The notes: a model not told the origin generated them from the sequence alone. Positions 52,974 to 62,874 are shown, numbered from the stretch's first letter. The stretch: DNA of 64,000 nt from Flavobacterium flabelliforme (GCF_017948675.1 NZ_JAGFBU010000003.1:25627-89626); one strand, 5' to 3'. A program made the numbers and translations.

Positions 52974-53960
52974 TTAAAACAATTTTAGTTGATTCTTATC
53001 TTCTTGTCTAATTTCATCTAACGTAATAAAATCAATTTGTTCGTAATGTAAGCCAATAGATTTCAGGTTCTCATATAGCGGCTGTTTATCACCGTAATAT
53101 GAAGATGTCCATTTAATGTCTTTATCTTCAATAGAATCAATTATTTTTCTAAAATAAGGTTGGTCAACATCTGAGACAGATTGACCTAATACAACAACTT
53201 TTTTAATTGAATTTAAATTATTAAAAAAGTTATTATTTTGATTTATTAAATCTTCTGTGTATTTGAATGACTTATTAAAATAACCTAAAATAGTATCAAG
53301 ACCTCTATCATATGAAAAATCGTAGTTATCAGACATTCTTTCATACCATTCTTGTTGCTCTTCAATAGTTAAATTATTAGGCATTTTTTCTTCTACTTTT
53401 ACAAAACTTTCTGGATTTGTTCCGTGCCCCAATATTAATATATCATTTGAAAGTGCTTTATTATGAATATAAAGGATATTGTTGGAGGAAATACCATAGT
53501 ATCTTTCTAAAGTGTCGGTATAATTAAAAGATAAGAATTTAGAGTTTTTATCTATATTTAATAACTCATTATTATCTTTAATAGGGAACTCAACATTTCG
53601 AATAAAGTTCTTGAACTCATTAAAAAGATTAATTGTTAAGTCATTTACAAGTCCTTCCATAACTTGTTCTAAAGCATGCCAATCTCCATCTCTAAAATCA
53701 TCACTAGCTGGGTTTGGTAAATAATCTGAATTGTCTTCTAAAACAGATTCATAATTTAAATCTGCTAATGCAGATTCAAAACTATTCCATTCATAATAAT
53801 TTATGTCAGGATCATCAAGATAAGGCAAACCATAATAATCTATTAAATAATCATAAATTTCAGAATGCTTTTCTTTTAAATAAAAACCAAATGATTTGTA
53901 ACTAGTATTCAAACCATGATACAGATCAAAACCATTTCCAATTATGTAAAGTGTATTCAT
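52974..53960 (-). CDS. abiH: AbiH-family abortive infection protein
   Basis: 328 residues, starting MNTLYIIGNGFDLYHGLNTSY, the well-conserved AbiH opening (nucleotide-binding GNGFD), with LSFNYTDTLERYY and ILILGHGTN downstream. AbiH gives abortive infection of phages in Lactococcus; the mechanism is unknown. It is 3 bp after the membrane protein gene and so forms a cluster with it and the NA37 gene. Confidence 0.85.
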   Translation of the reverse strand: MNTLYIIGNGFDLYHGLNTSYKSFGFYLKEKHSEIYDYLIDYYGLPYLDDPDINYYEWNSFESALADLNYESVLEDNSDYLPNPASDDFRDGDWHALEQVMEGLVNDLTINLFNEFKNFIRNVEFPIKDNNELLNIDKNSKFLSFNYTDTLERYYGISSNNILYIHNKALSNDILILGHGTNPESFVKVEEKMPNNLTIEEQQEWYERMSDNYDFSYDRGLDTILGYFNKSFKYTEDLINQNNNFFNNLNSIKKVVVLGQSVSDVDQPYFRKIIDSIEDKDIKWTSSYYGDKQPLYENLKSIGLHYEQIDFITLDEIRQEDKNQLKLF

Positions 53961-53963
53961 TAT

Positions 53964-55145
53964 TTAGTATTTTAAGTATAATTTGTTTGAAGAAATCCAT
54001 AAATAGAAAAACATTATAATAATGGCTCCAAATTCAAACGACATAAAAAACAACATCATACATAAAGTGAAGATTGGAATAAACCATAATATTACTTCAA
54101 TTAATATTAGTCTGTCAAATTGTTTGTTTTTTTCCGAATTAACATTGCTAAAAGCTTTTTCAACTTCAGTCCTTGCTTGATTTTTAAAGGTAGATTTATA
54201 ATGCTCTATATTTTCTTCAATAAATTTAATTGCTGATTTTTGATTATTTACAAATAATTGTAACAGCGTTGAAAAGATAAACAAACCTCCAGTTGCAACG
54301 ATATTTTTGGGGCTATCAATTTTTTCATAATCGATACTTGATAAAACAAGAACAAAAGCTGTTGGTATTGCTATTAACTTAGTTTGTGAATCATTTATAA
54401 CGGCTTGTAACTTTTGATTAAAATCTATAGCTTTTGAATCAATTTCTAATTTAAGTTTATTGTAAGAGAAATTCCTTAAATAAAAATTATAAGTTGATAT
54501 TGATTTATTTATATAAACTTCAAAGTTTTTTAATAATAAAAAGAATCTATTTTCATCCTCACTAAGATTACAAAAGTCAATGAATTCATTTAGATAAATA
54601 TTTTTTTTGTCGAGAAAGTTACTGTCTTTAAGAACTTCTATAAAATTATTAATTTGACTACAAGTCTTGTCATCTAAGGAGATTACAACATCACTTTCAT
54701 ATCGAAGTGTCATATAAAGTGATTTATCTTCCCTTACAATGATAACATTTTTAATTTCGGCAACATCATATGTATGTTTTGCAATATTTTGTAATTCAAT
54801 TATTAAATTAACAATAGAATTATAATTTGAATAAAAAGCAGAATCCTTTAAATATTGATTTAATTCATTTATATAAATACTAATTGAAGGGATTTCGTAT
54901 CTGAATTTTTTTATAAAAGATTTGGTATCATTGTAGAAACCTAACTTTTGTAATTTTAATAATGAAAATTCTAATTCAATATTATCTCCAATTTTTGCAG
55001 GATTGGTCATTAAATTTTCAATAATATCATCGTCAATAAATGACTGAAAAAGAGCTAAGTCTACTAAATGGTATGGACAAAATAAAGTACTCCCTTCAAC
55101 TCTAGTATTTGATATACTGGCTATTTTAATAATTTCCTCTAACAT
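53964..55145 (-). CDS. Membrane protein paired with an NA37 protein
   Basis: 393 residues. A helix-rich soluble N-terminal part (1-255) is followed by four TM helices (about 257-270, 281-299, 346-367, 372-386) and a helix between the second and third pair (about 300-343). No family recognised. The gene is 1 bp after the NA37 gene and 3 bp before abiH, so expression is coupled. A membrane effector or sensor is inferred, as in the KwaA/KwaB pair, which has the same kind of layout. Confidence 0.65.
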   Translation of the reverse strand: MLEEIIKIASISNTRVEGSTLFCPYHLVDLALFQSFIDDDIIENLMTNPAKIGDNIELEFSLLKLQKLGFYNDTKSFIKKFRYEIPSISIYINELNQYLKDSAFYSNYNSIVNLIIELQNIAKHTYDVAEIKNVIIVREDKSLYMTLRYESDVVISLDDKTCSQINNFIEVLKDSNFLDKKNIYLNEFIDFCNLSEDENRFFLLLKNFEVYINKSISTYNFYLRNFSYNKLKLEIDSKAIDFNQKLQAVINDSQTKLIAIPTAFVLVLSSIDYEKIDSPKNIVATGGLFIFSTLLQLFVNNQKSAIKFIEENIEHYKSTFKNQARTEVEKAFSNVNSEKNKQFDRLILIEVILWFIPIFTLCMMLFFMSFEFGAIIIMFFYLWISSNKLYLKY

Positions 55146-55146
55146 T

Positions 55147-56190
55147 TTAGTTTAGGTTGTTAATTTTATCAACTAGCTCTTTCGGTAGATTTTTTATTGT
55201 CAATTTATTTGACAATTTATCATAATGTATAGTTTCATTTAGTAATAATGCTGAATCAAATTCAATTTTCAAGCTTTCATCACTGTATGTTAAATATTTA
55301 AATACTTTCATTTTTGATTTATCACCACTGATAACAGAGCTGACTTTACGGCCTTCTTCTGTTGAGAAATTTTCAAAATCTTTTGGTTTTTCAGAGTCTA
55401 AAATTGCAGATATTCGTTTTAGTAATATTTCTTTTTTAGTAGCCATGCATTCATGAGAATATTCAAATATTTGATTTCGCTTTTTTATTTTAGTATCTCT
55501 ATCCCATTTTCGTACTGTCGAATATTCATCAAATGCTTTAATTAAGTTATTGGTAGACTCAGTTGAAGTTTTCTTATTGTCAACATCAACAAATGTCATA
55601 AAATAATAACTAACTTGTTTCATTCCTTTTACGAAAGATAGATAAGTTTGCCTGTCTGTCTCTAATTTTTCTTCAATGTTTTTCCACTCAGTAAGATTAA
55701 TTAAGCAAGCTACATCAACTCTATTTAAATCTAAATTTTTTATATCTTCTAATGTTAAATTAATTTCATTAACTACGTATCCTTCTTTATTATTAATCAT
55801 CAAAACAAGTAGTAAATCTTTTGAAGTCGACTTGTTAGTATATTCGCATAAAATCATGTATCCACCAGTTGCTGCTGGAGTGTTTTCAAGTATTTGTTTA
55901 TAATAATTCATTACACTAATTGAAAAATCATAAAATGTGAATTCATTGTTACTATAACTAATTAAATCATTTTTAAAATTAGGCTTTTCATTAGCGAAAA
56001 TTCCATAAATAGGACTTGATTTTTTATGATAGGATTTGTCTAAATTGGTTAAAAAGGTTTTTTCCTTTTCACTAATTGTAATTAGTTTTTTTGCTTGTTT
56101 TGATTTTACAACTCTTGTTCCAGCATCCTTTAGAAGTTGGTGTATTACAAAATTTTTAATTTCAAGATTTTCATTTTTATTTTTTGCCAT
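55147..56190 (-). CDS. NA37-family nucleoid-associated protein
   Basis: 347 residues. IKNFVIHQLLKDAG at the start, PAATGGYMILCEY, DLNRVDVACLINLTEWK and YLSFVKGMKQVSYYFMTFVD follow the NA37 (NdpA/YejK) pattern. Family proteins bind DNA at the nucleoid. Here it sits 34 bp after hsdS and 1 bp before the membrane protein, suggesting a defence role. Detection of the family is by pattern; role is inference. Confidence 0.75.
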   Translation of the reverse strand: MAKNKNENLEIKNFVIHQLLKDAGTRVVKSKQAKKLITISEKEKTFLTNLDKSYHKKSSPIYGIFANEKPNFKNDLISYSNNEFTFYDFSISVMNYYKQILENTPAATGGYMILCEYTNKSTSKDLLLVLMINNKEGYVVNEINLTLEDIKNLDLNRVDVACLINLTEWKNIEEKLETDRQTYLSFVKGMKQVSYYFMTFVDVDNKKTSTESTNNLIKAFDEYSTVRKWDRDTKIKKRNQIFEYSHECMATKKEILLKRISAILDSEKPKDFENFSTEEGRKVSSVISGDKSKMKVFKYLTYSDESLKIEFDSALLLNETIHYDKLSNKLTIKNLPKELVDKINNLN

Positions 56191-56224
56191 ACAATATGTT
56201 TTTCAATGATTTATTAATATATCT

Positions 56225-57478
56225 CTAATTTTCTACAGTTTCCATTCCACTCTCAACCTTTGTCATTTTTGCATTAAGCAAAGTACTTAATAACTTTAGA
56301 GTCTTTTTTTCCTTCTGATAAGTCGCTAATAAATTGTAAGTAGATTCAAATATATTATTAGCACTATTTAAAACTCGTTCATTAGGTAAAATAAAATTTA
56401 TCCCTAATAAATCTTCAGGCTTAATTGATGGATAAGTTGATACACTCATTTCTGCTTTTGCCTGTAAATTCTGTAGGTTATCTTCTTGAATAATTGTTAG
56501 ATATATCAATTCACTTGATATATCTGATTTTTTTGGTTGCAAAACACTGAAACCAGTTGAAACAATCATATTATCATTAGTGTTTTTTAGAATCCCAAAA
56601 TGTCCCAAATTTGGTCTTACAGTAGAAAAAATTATATCATTATGTTTTACTTTTCTTTTTGCTCTGCTTGGTATTTCATCATATTCTAAATTAAGAAATT
56701 GAATATCTTCGATTTCATTATTTGTTATATTTCCTGTATCAAGATATTCTATTGTTTCAAATTGATCTCTTACAGACAATGTTGAGTCATTGCACAAGCA
56801 AAAATCTCCAATTACTCCAACATCCCACCCAACAGGAATCTCTTTCGCCAATTCCTCACAAAAAACCATCTCGCCACCATTACTTCTATAAGGCTTGCCA
56901 TTCTCATCAGGAAACTCAAAATCTACAAACCATTGCTTATAAATCGCTTGTGCAGTTTCTTCAAGTTTGGTGATGAGTTGATTGTTGAGGCTTATGCGGT
57001 TTTGAATGGTATTGTATTCTTTTACAATTTCAAGTTGTTTTTCTGGAGAAGGGATTGGCAACAAAGTATCACGCATTTCTGTCCACGAAAAAATTTCCCG
57101 AGCACTTCCATGTGACATAAAACGTGCATATCGGTCAAATTCAGGTCTGCGAAACCACATCATCAAATATTCAGGTAATAATTCATTTTCATCGATAGCT
57201 TCAAAAACAGTGTAAGCTTGGGAAACCATTGCGTTATCGTGTTCTTCCAATAAAGCAATAGATATTTTGTCGCCATTTCTAGAAGTAACAGAACCGTAAG
57301 CAAATTGATTTTTTTTAATCAATTTGTAAGTTGACATATCAGTACCAATAATATTGGCAATTGACGGCATTAATACTTTTTTAATACTAACTCCCATCAA
57401 AGGAGCTTCAATCAAAGCTTTATTTCGAATGTTTACTTCCTGAATATAATCACCTAAACGCTTATAATTCGATTTCAT
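56225..57478 (-). CDS. hsdS: Type I restriction specificity subunit S
   Basis: 417 residues. Two target-recognition domains with the conserved ends IPSPEKQLEIVKEYNTIQNRI (central) and INFILPNERVLNSANNIFES (C-terminal), plus a coiled spacer near LITKLEETAQAIYKQWFVD. It sets the DNA target of HsdM and HsdR. Overlaps hsdM by 17 bp. No inverted repeat or invertase for phase variation was seen next to it. Confidence 0.93.
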   Translation of the reverse strand: MKSNYKRLGDYIQEVNIRNKALIEAPLMGVSIKKVLMPSIANIIGTDMSTYKLIKKNQFAYGSVTSRNGDKISIALLEEHDNAMVSQAYTVFEAIDENELLPEYLMMWFRRPEFDRYARFMSHGSAREIFSWTEMRDTLLPIPSPEKQLEIVKEYNTIQNRISLNNQLITKLEETAQAIYKQWFVDFEFPDENGKPYRSNGGEMVFCEELAKEIPVGWDVGVIGDFCLCNDSTLSVRDQFETIEYLDTGNITNNEIEDIQFLNLEYDEIPSRAKRKVKHNDIIFSTVRPNLGHFGILKNTNDNMIVSTGFSVLQPKKSDISSELIYLTIIQEDNLQNLQAKAEMSVSTYPSIKPEDLLGINFILPNERVLNSANNIFESTYNLLATYQKEKKTLKLLSTLLNAKMTKVESGMETVEN

Positions 57479-59030
57479 AACCTAATTCTTTGAAAACGGT
57501 TAATAAATCATTTTTAGATGCAGCTTCAGCTTGTAATAATTCAGAAAAGTCTTTTTGTAAAACTTTCATTTTATCATCAAAATCAATATTCTCGTCACGG
57601 TTTACAAATTCAACATACTTGCTAGGCACTAATGAAAAATCTTTTGCAATTACATCTTCTAAAGTTGCAGAAAAACAAAACTCAGGTACATTTTTATAGG
57701 TATCCAAATCAGTTTGCCAATTGTGATAAGTCTCCGTTATTTCTGTAATGTTTTCTTCAGAAAATTGAGTAAATTTCTTTTCAAACGGAATTCCTTTTTC
57801 ACGTAAGTCAAGAAATAAGATTTCGTTTTGACGGTCTCTGTAATTTTTTGAAGCATCAGGAAGCTGTACCGTTCTCGCTTTTTTATTTTTATTCAAAATC
57901 CAAAGCGTTACAGAAATATCGGTGGTATAAAACATAGATCTTGGTAAAATAACGATACTTTCCACCACATCATTTTCAATTAGTTTTCTGCGTATTTTAT
58001 ATTCTTCTCCACCACCTGAAAGTGCACCATTAGCCAAGATAAATCCAGCAACTCCATTTTCAGAAAGTTTGCTTACCATATTTAAAATCCAAGCATAGTT
58101 TGCGTTGCTTGTTGGCGGAACATCATAACCTCTCCAACGAGGATCATCCACTAATTCATCGCTTGCTCTCCAATCTTTTTGGTTAAAGGGAGGATTCGCC
58201 ATAATAAAATCAGCTTTTAAGTCCGGATGTTGGTCACGCCCAAAAGTATCAGCAGGAACATCGCCTAAATTGGCTGAAATACCACGAATGGCCAAGTTCA
58301 TTTTGGCAAGTTTATAAGTTGTAGCCGTATATTCCTGTCCGTAAATCGAAATTTCTTTTTTGTTTCCGTGGTGGTTTTCAATAAACTTTATGGATTGCAC
58401 AAACATTCCACCAGAACCACAAGCAGGATCATAGATAACACCTTTGTAAGGTTCAATCATTTCGGCAATTAGGTTTACAATGCTTTTTGGTGTGTAGAAT
58501 TCTCCTTTCCCTTTTCCCTCGGCAAGTGCAAACTTACTTAGGAAATATTCATACACACGACCAACAATGTCTTGTTGCTTGTCTTTTATAGTATCAATGT
58601 TGTTGATGGTATCTAATAAGGCGGCGAGTTTACTCACATCCATATTCAATCGAGAAAAATAATTGTCGGGTAATGCACCTTTTAGAGCAGGATTATTTTT
58701 CTCTACGGTATGTAAAGCGGTATCAATCTTTAAGGCAATATCGTTTTGTTTGGAATTTTGTATAATGAATGACCATCGCGATTCTTCAGGAAGAAAAAAG
58801 ATGTTTTTCATGTTGTAAAACTCTTTCATTTCAAGGTATTTCTCTTTTCCTTCAGCAATTAATTCGCTTCGTCGTTCTTCAAATTTATCGCTTGCAAATT
58901 TTAGAAAGATTAAACCTAATACAACATGTTTGTATTCTGATGATTCTACCGTTCCACGAAGTTTATTTGCTGAATCCCAAAGGGTTTCTTCTATTGATTT
59001 TTCTTTTTTTGCTTTTACTTGTTTCGCCAT
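57462..59030 (-). CDS. hsdM: Type I DNA methyltransferase subunit M
   Basis: 522 residues. N-terminal HsdM domain, then KGEFYTPKSIVNL, SAM-binding DPACGSGGM (201-209) and catalytic NPPF (279-282), the N6-adenine methyltransferase motif. Methylates the hemimethylated target with HsdS. First gene of the defence transcript; its promoter must lie in the 370-bp gap at 59031-59400. Confidence 0.96.
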   Translation of the reverse strand: MAKQVKAKKEKSIEETLWDSANKLRGTVESSEYKHVVLGLIFLKFASDKFEERRSELIAEGKEKYLEMKEFYNMKNIFFLPEESRWSFIIQNSKQNDIALKIDTALHTVEKNNPALKGALPDNYFSRLNMDVSKLAALLDTINNIDTIKDKQQDIVGRVYEYFLSKFALAEGKGKGEFYTPKSIVNLIAEMIEPYKGVIYDPACGSGGMFVQSIKFIENHHGNKKEISIYGQEYTATTYKLAKMNLAIRGISANLGDVPADTFGRDQHPDLKADFIMANPPFNQKDWRASDELVDDPRWRGYDVPPTSNANYAWILNMVSKLSENGVAGFILANGALSGGGEEYKIRRKLIENDVVESIVILPRSMFYTTDISVTLWILNKNKKARTVQLPDASKNYRDRQNEILFLDLREKGIPFEKKFTQFSEENITEITETYHNWQTDLDTYKNVPEFCFSATLEDVIAKDFSLVPSKYVEFVNRDENIDFDDKMKVLQKDFSELLQAEAASKNDLLTVFKELGYEIEL

Positions 59031-59400
59031 TATGATATAAAATGCTTTCTACTTTTATTTTAATTTGTTTTACTGGTAAAAATAGGATTTTAAATACAAT
59101 AAGATGTTTAAATACTGAACAGCTTTCTAATGTATTTATATAAAGCTCATGCAGAGATTAATAATCGGTTCATTATTGTAAAAAACAAAACTAAGCTGAT
59201 AAATTTGTTTTTACTTACGGTTTTCCATAATATGAGCTAACAACAGTGTTTTTCTAATTTCTTTTGGTTTTTATAAGAGTATTTTGATTGCTCAATTGTA
59301 AATTAACAACCCTTTTATTGATTTAGCATTACGCACTTTTAGTGCTATTTTCTAGTGTTTAGATTAGATACCTACTTTTTTTTTAGCATTCCAATTAATT
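59031..59400. other. Gap upstream of hsdM
   Basis: 370 bp, AT-rich. It separates the hsdM operon from the DUF6804 gene on the same strand and should hold the hsdM promoter. TATTTTTA at about 59085 (minus strand) is a weak -7 candidate. No RNA, repeat or ORF recognised. Confidence 0.5.
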
Positions 59401-59700
59401 TTACAATTTTATTTTTGATTCTTTGATTACTGAAATTACCAAACTTACACTGATGATTACATCCACTATATTCCATAAGGATCTTCCTAATGCTATTTTG
59501 AAAAAGGGTTGAAATAGAAGCGCTAAGGCTATGTAGATAAATAGTTGGTTTTTCTTATTTTGCTCATTTGCTGAATACGCCAAATAGGCGAATCCTACCA
59601 TTGCTGTAAAGCGTACGAATTGGTAAAAACCGTAGGGCATATTGATTAGGCAGAGAAGGAGTAGGTTAGCTAAGGCTAATTTAATAATTGAGTTATTCAT
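59401..59700 (-). CDS. DUF6804-like small membrane protein
   Basis: 99 residues from ATG 59700 (MNNSIIKLALANLLLL), with about four short hydrophobic segments and the pattern PYGFYQFVRF, seen in DUF6804. The frame continues upstream as far as a TTG at 59817, which would add 39 residues, but the ATG start agrees with the family. Function unknown. Last gene of the minus-strand cluster. Confidence 0.65.
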   Translation of the reverse strand: MNNSIIKLALANLLLLCLINMPYGFYQFVRFTAMVGFAYLAYSANEQNKKNQLFIYIALALLFQPFFKIALGRSLWNIVDVIISVSLVISVIKESKIKL

Positions 59701-59836
59701 TTTCTGATTATTTACATTTATATGTTCAAATTGAGGTGATAAAATGAATTTTAAATAATTATTTACTAATTCATCAATTTTACTTACCGTATCAATATCC
59801 TCCTTTTCTAAATACAATTCTAAAAATATCCTTGTT

Positions 59837-61420
59837 TTATATAACAGTATTTTTTAAATTTTCAATAAAACGTATTTCGGCTGGCTCAAATTCACCGTCT
59901 ACCATAGCCATTTCATTTAGTCTTCCAATAATTTGATTTTCAATTTTATTACTTGAAAATTTCAAGTCCTTAGCTGTTAACTCTGGCAGAACTTTTGTGT
60001 CCATTAACTTAAATAATTCTTTCTTTTCAGTATTGGTAAAATCATCTAAATTTTTAATTATTTCCGATAAATAAATTTTTTCGGAATCTTCAATTTTCCC
60101 ATCTGCTTTTGCTAAATAAATCATTAACTTGATTTCAATGAGTCTATCTGTTTTAAGTTTGAACTTTTTAGTTTTAAAAATTTTGGTTAAAAAACTTGTA
60201 GTTGTTTTTGCAGCATTTTTTAAATCCATTTTTAATTCTTCGGGATCAGAGTAAAGCTTGATTCGGGGTGCGGAATTATAGTCAATTATAACGCCACTGT
60301 GTATTTCATTAGATAAGATGTGTTTGTAATTAAACTCAATGCACGTAATGTGTTTGTAGGCTAGTTTTTCTGTCAAAACCTTAGGAAATGAGTTTTTATC
60401 TAAATTTAATTCTTGTTCTAAGATCTCACAATGTTTCTTTTCAAAATCAGAATAGTCATTTTTAACGACCATATTGTGCTGATAAAATAATTCTTTTTTG
60501 TCATTTAGCTGTGTAAAGTAATCTTCTATCGTACCAAGATCCAATTGTAATACTGGACCTTTAATTATAATTTTCTGGTGTTTTTTGTTCTCTATTTTTG
60601 ATACAACAAAGTCTAATTCTCCAAACTCTCCTTTCCCATCGCAATTACGGCAATCTGTTAACCCATATCTTTTTCTGTCTTCATAACAATAATTGCAGGT
60701 AATGGTTCTTTTTCCCGAACATTTAGAGCAGGTAACTTTGCCTGTAACATTACAAGTCATGCATTTTACCTTTCCTTTTCCTGAGCAGGAAGAACAATTG
60801 ACTAATTTTTCGGATGTTTTTCCACTAGCCAGACGTACTGTTTTTTTTACTTTTCCCGATCCTCCACATCCCATGAATAAGCCTCCACATCGATTCCAGC
60901 CTTCTCCACTACATTTAAGGCAGGAAACTTTTCCTTCTCCAATACATTCATCGCATTCCCAAGTATGATTCCCATTGCAATCAGAGGCATAACAGCTTAC
61001 TAAGCCATCTCCGGAACATTCTTTGCAACTACAGGTCTTTACAGAATCTTGCAAGTAAAATCGTTGCTGTTTCTCCAAAAATCTATCGTTGTCGGTTTCA
61101 ATTGGAAATTCCAAACGGATATCTTTTGGAGTACACTGTACTTTTTCACTTTTTATAGAATCACATTTATCCCTAATCAAGCTGTCTTTTAAAAAAGCCT
61201 TATTTCTAATTAAAGGGGTGTTGTTTTGTAATGAAATAAATGTTTTTTTTAAATTATCGCCAATAGGGAATTCAATATTGTGAATAACTCGGTCTATTGT
61301 TTTATATTCAAAATTGAGTAATAGATACTCACATTGTTTTAAATCATCCAATAGAATTATTTTATTGTAGAAATCGTTTTCAAGACTCTTTACTATATTT
61401 TTTACTTTTGTTAAATCCAT
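59837..61420 (-). CDS. DnaJ-type zinc-finger plus TerB-domain protein
   Basis: 527 residues. Residues 130-264 hold about ten CxxC-like pairs with GxG between (CKECSGDG, CDECIGEG, CLKCSGEG, CSSCSGKG, CSKCSGK, CRNCDGKG), like the DnaJ zinc-finger but longer. Residues about 425-527 look like a TerB domain (MIYLAKADGKIEDSEKIYLSEI and a second MAMVDGEFEPAEIRFIE). TerB domains appear in tellurite-resistance and phage-defence systems and bind metals. The combination is uncommon. No J domain is present, so it is not a chaperone partner of DnaK. Confidence 0.8.
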   Translation of the reverse strand: MDLTKVKNIVKSLENDFYNKIILLDDLKQCEYLLLNFEYKTIDRVIHNIEFPIGDNLKKTFISLQNNTPLIRNKAFLKDSLIRDKCDSIKSEKVQCTPKDIRLEFPIETDNDRFLEKQQRFYLQDSVKTCSCKECSGDGLVSCYASDCNGNHTWECDECIGEGKVSCLKCSGEGWNRCGGLFMGCGGSGKVKKTVRLASGKTSEKLVNCSSCSGKGKVKCMTCNVTGKVTCSKCSGKRTITCNYCYEDRKRYGLTDCRNCDGKGEFGELDFVVSKIENKKHQKIIIKGPVLQLDLGTIEDYFTQLNDKKELFYQHNMVVKNDYSDFEKKHCEILEQELNLDKNSFPKVLTEKLAYKHITCIEFNYKHILSNEIHSGVIIDYNSAPRIKLYSDPEELKMDLKNAAKTTTSFLTKIFKTKKFKLKTDRLIEIKLMIYLAKADGKIEDSEKIYLSEIIKNLDDFTNTEKKELFKLMDTKVLPELTAKDLKFSSNKIENQIIGRLNEMAMVDGEFEPAEIRFIENLKNTVI

Positions 61421-61521
61421 TGTTGCATTTTTAATTTATTGTTCCTATTTGTCTTTTTTAAATAAGATGCTATTTGGTTTTTCTAGCTGGTTTATAGTAT
61501 TCTATTGGTTCAGCCGTCCTT

Positions 61522-62354
61522 TTAATTCAACAAAATTTCTGCCCAGATTGGAATATGATCAGAAATGGTTCGTGCTTCTTTTAAAGAATTGAATTTTTGA
61601 TAAAACGGAACTACTCCATAAATTTTAACTGTTACTCTTGCGGAATTATAATACATATTGTCATATTCTGAAGCTAGGCATTCATCCATTATGCAGTCCC
61701 TTTTCAATGAAGTTTTTTGATTAATTAATACTGGTTTGTAACCCATTTTTTTCAACGGATTGAACACCGTATGTGATTGAGGAGCATTGAAATCGCTAGC
61801 AAATATTAAGTTAATGTGGGGATAGTCATTGGTCAAAAACTTGAAGTATTTTATTTCTGTTTCAGGTTGTCTTTTTTTGGTGATAGCATGATAGTTAACC
61901 ACAGTAAATTGTTTGTTGTTGTACTGAAACGTACAAAAGTAGGGTTCACGATCAATTTCTAAATGATATTTTTTTTCTAACCAAGGCCGTCCTATCTTCT
62001 TCACTTTACTTGTTTTCCATAGGAAAGCATAGCGTTCAGTTTTATGAGCACTACTGATGTAGGGTTGCTAATTACATAGCCCCATTTAGCCTCTTTTCGG
62101 TTTAATTCATCAGCTAGTCTTGCCACGGCTTGTGCGCCTCCATAACCCGCTACAACTTCCTGGATTGCAATTATATCGTAATCTCTTATTGTATTGGCAA
62201 TGAAGGCTACTTCTTGATCCGATTTTGATTTGCCAATGTTTTCTATATTACAAGATAGGAGTTTAACTTGGGCTGATAAAACAGTAGAAAATAATGTTAA
62301 ACAAATTAAAAGAAATAAAACCCTGCGGTCGTAATTATTCAAAAGTGATTTCAT
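61522..62354 (-). pseudogene. Endonuclease/exonuclease/phosphatase (EEP) protein, frameshifted
   Basis: Signal-bearing start at ATG 62354 (MKSLLNNYDRRVLFLLICL...), then LLSCNIENIGKSK and IIAIQEVVAGYGG, the EEP metal-binding Glu region. The frame breaks near 62050-62060: after VISNPTS the frame reads nonsense to a stop, while the -1 frame continues perfectly (AHKTERYAFLWKTSKVKKIG) through NYHAITKK, IFASDFNAPQ and SDHIPIWAEI. A missing base, not in a homopolymer, explains it. Overlaps the retropepsin gene end by 20 bp. Confidence 0.8.
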
Positions 62355-62874
62355 TTCTTTTATAATCAATTGATATTTTGCCAAATTCAGCCAATGCTGA
62401 TTGACCAAATAATAAAGGAGCTTCGCTGTTATGGACTACAGAAGCTTCCACATTCTCTAGGGTTTTATTTCCAATCTTTACACTTTTTAGTCTAATTACT
62501 GTTCCTTCAGATATAGCTCCTGTAGCGTCTTGAAAATTTACATTGCCAATGAAATCCTCTTCTTTTAACGTACCTTGTTTGTATAAAAACATAGCTTCTG
62601 TGGCAGACATCGAGATGATACTGGCACCCGTATCAAAAATAAAATTCATATTACTCCCGTTTATCTCAACTGGTATTTTATAAATTCCATTTTCTTCTGA
62701 CATTTTTACCATTGTTTTCCCGTGTCTACTTGATCCAGAAACCGAGTTGTATCTGGGCTTTGAATCTCTTGTACTGTTTCTTCCAGATCTTGAGCAATTT
62801 GTACAATCTACGAATAGCATTGACAAAGTAATTATTGCTATACCGTACGCTATTTTAATTGTCTTGATTTTCAA
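62335..62874 (-). CDS. Retropepsin-like aspartic protease (lipoprotein)
   Basis: 179 residues. Apparent start is TTG at 62874 (overlapping the MotB-like end by 20 bp); the next ATG would remove the signal. Signal with lipobox MLFVDCTNC, then VPVEI-type strand, catalytic FIFDTGAS (Asp about 87) and a hydrophobic APLLFGQSALAEFG glycine turn. Single-domain clan AA protease, probably a dimer, in the periplasm. Function unknown. Confidence 0.78.
   Translation of the reverse strand: MKIKTIKIAYGIAIITLSMLFVDCTNCSRSGRNSTRDSKPRYNSVSGSSRHGKTMVKMSEENGIYKIPVEINGSNMNFIFDTGASIISMSATEAMFLYKQGTLKEEDFIGNVNFQDATGAISEGTVIRLKSVKIGNKTLENVEASVVHNSEAPLLFGQSALAEFGKISIDYKRNEITFE

Noticed and set aside
59701..59817. 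TTG-initiated 39-residue extension of the DUF6804 gene
   Set aside because: Family members begin at the position of the ATG at 59700; the extension has no RBS-supported start.
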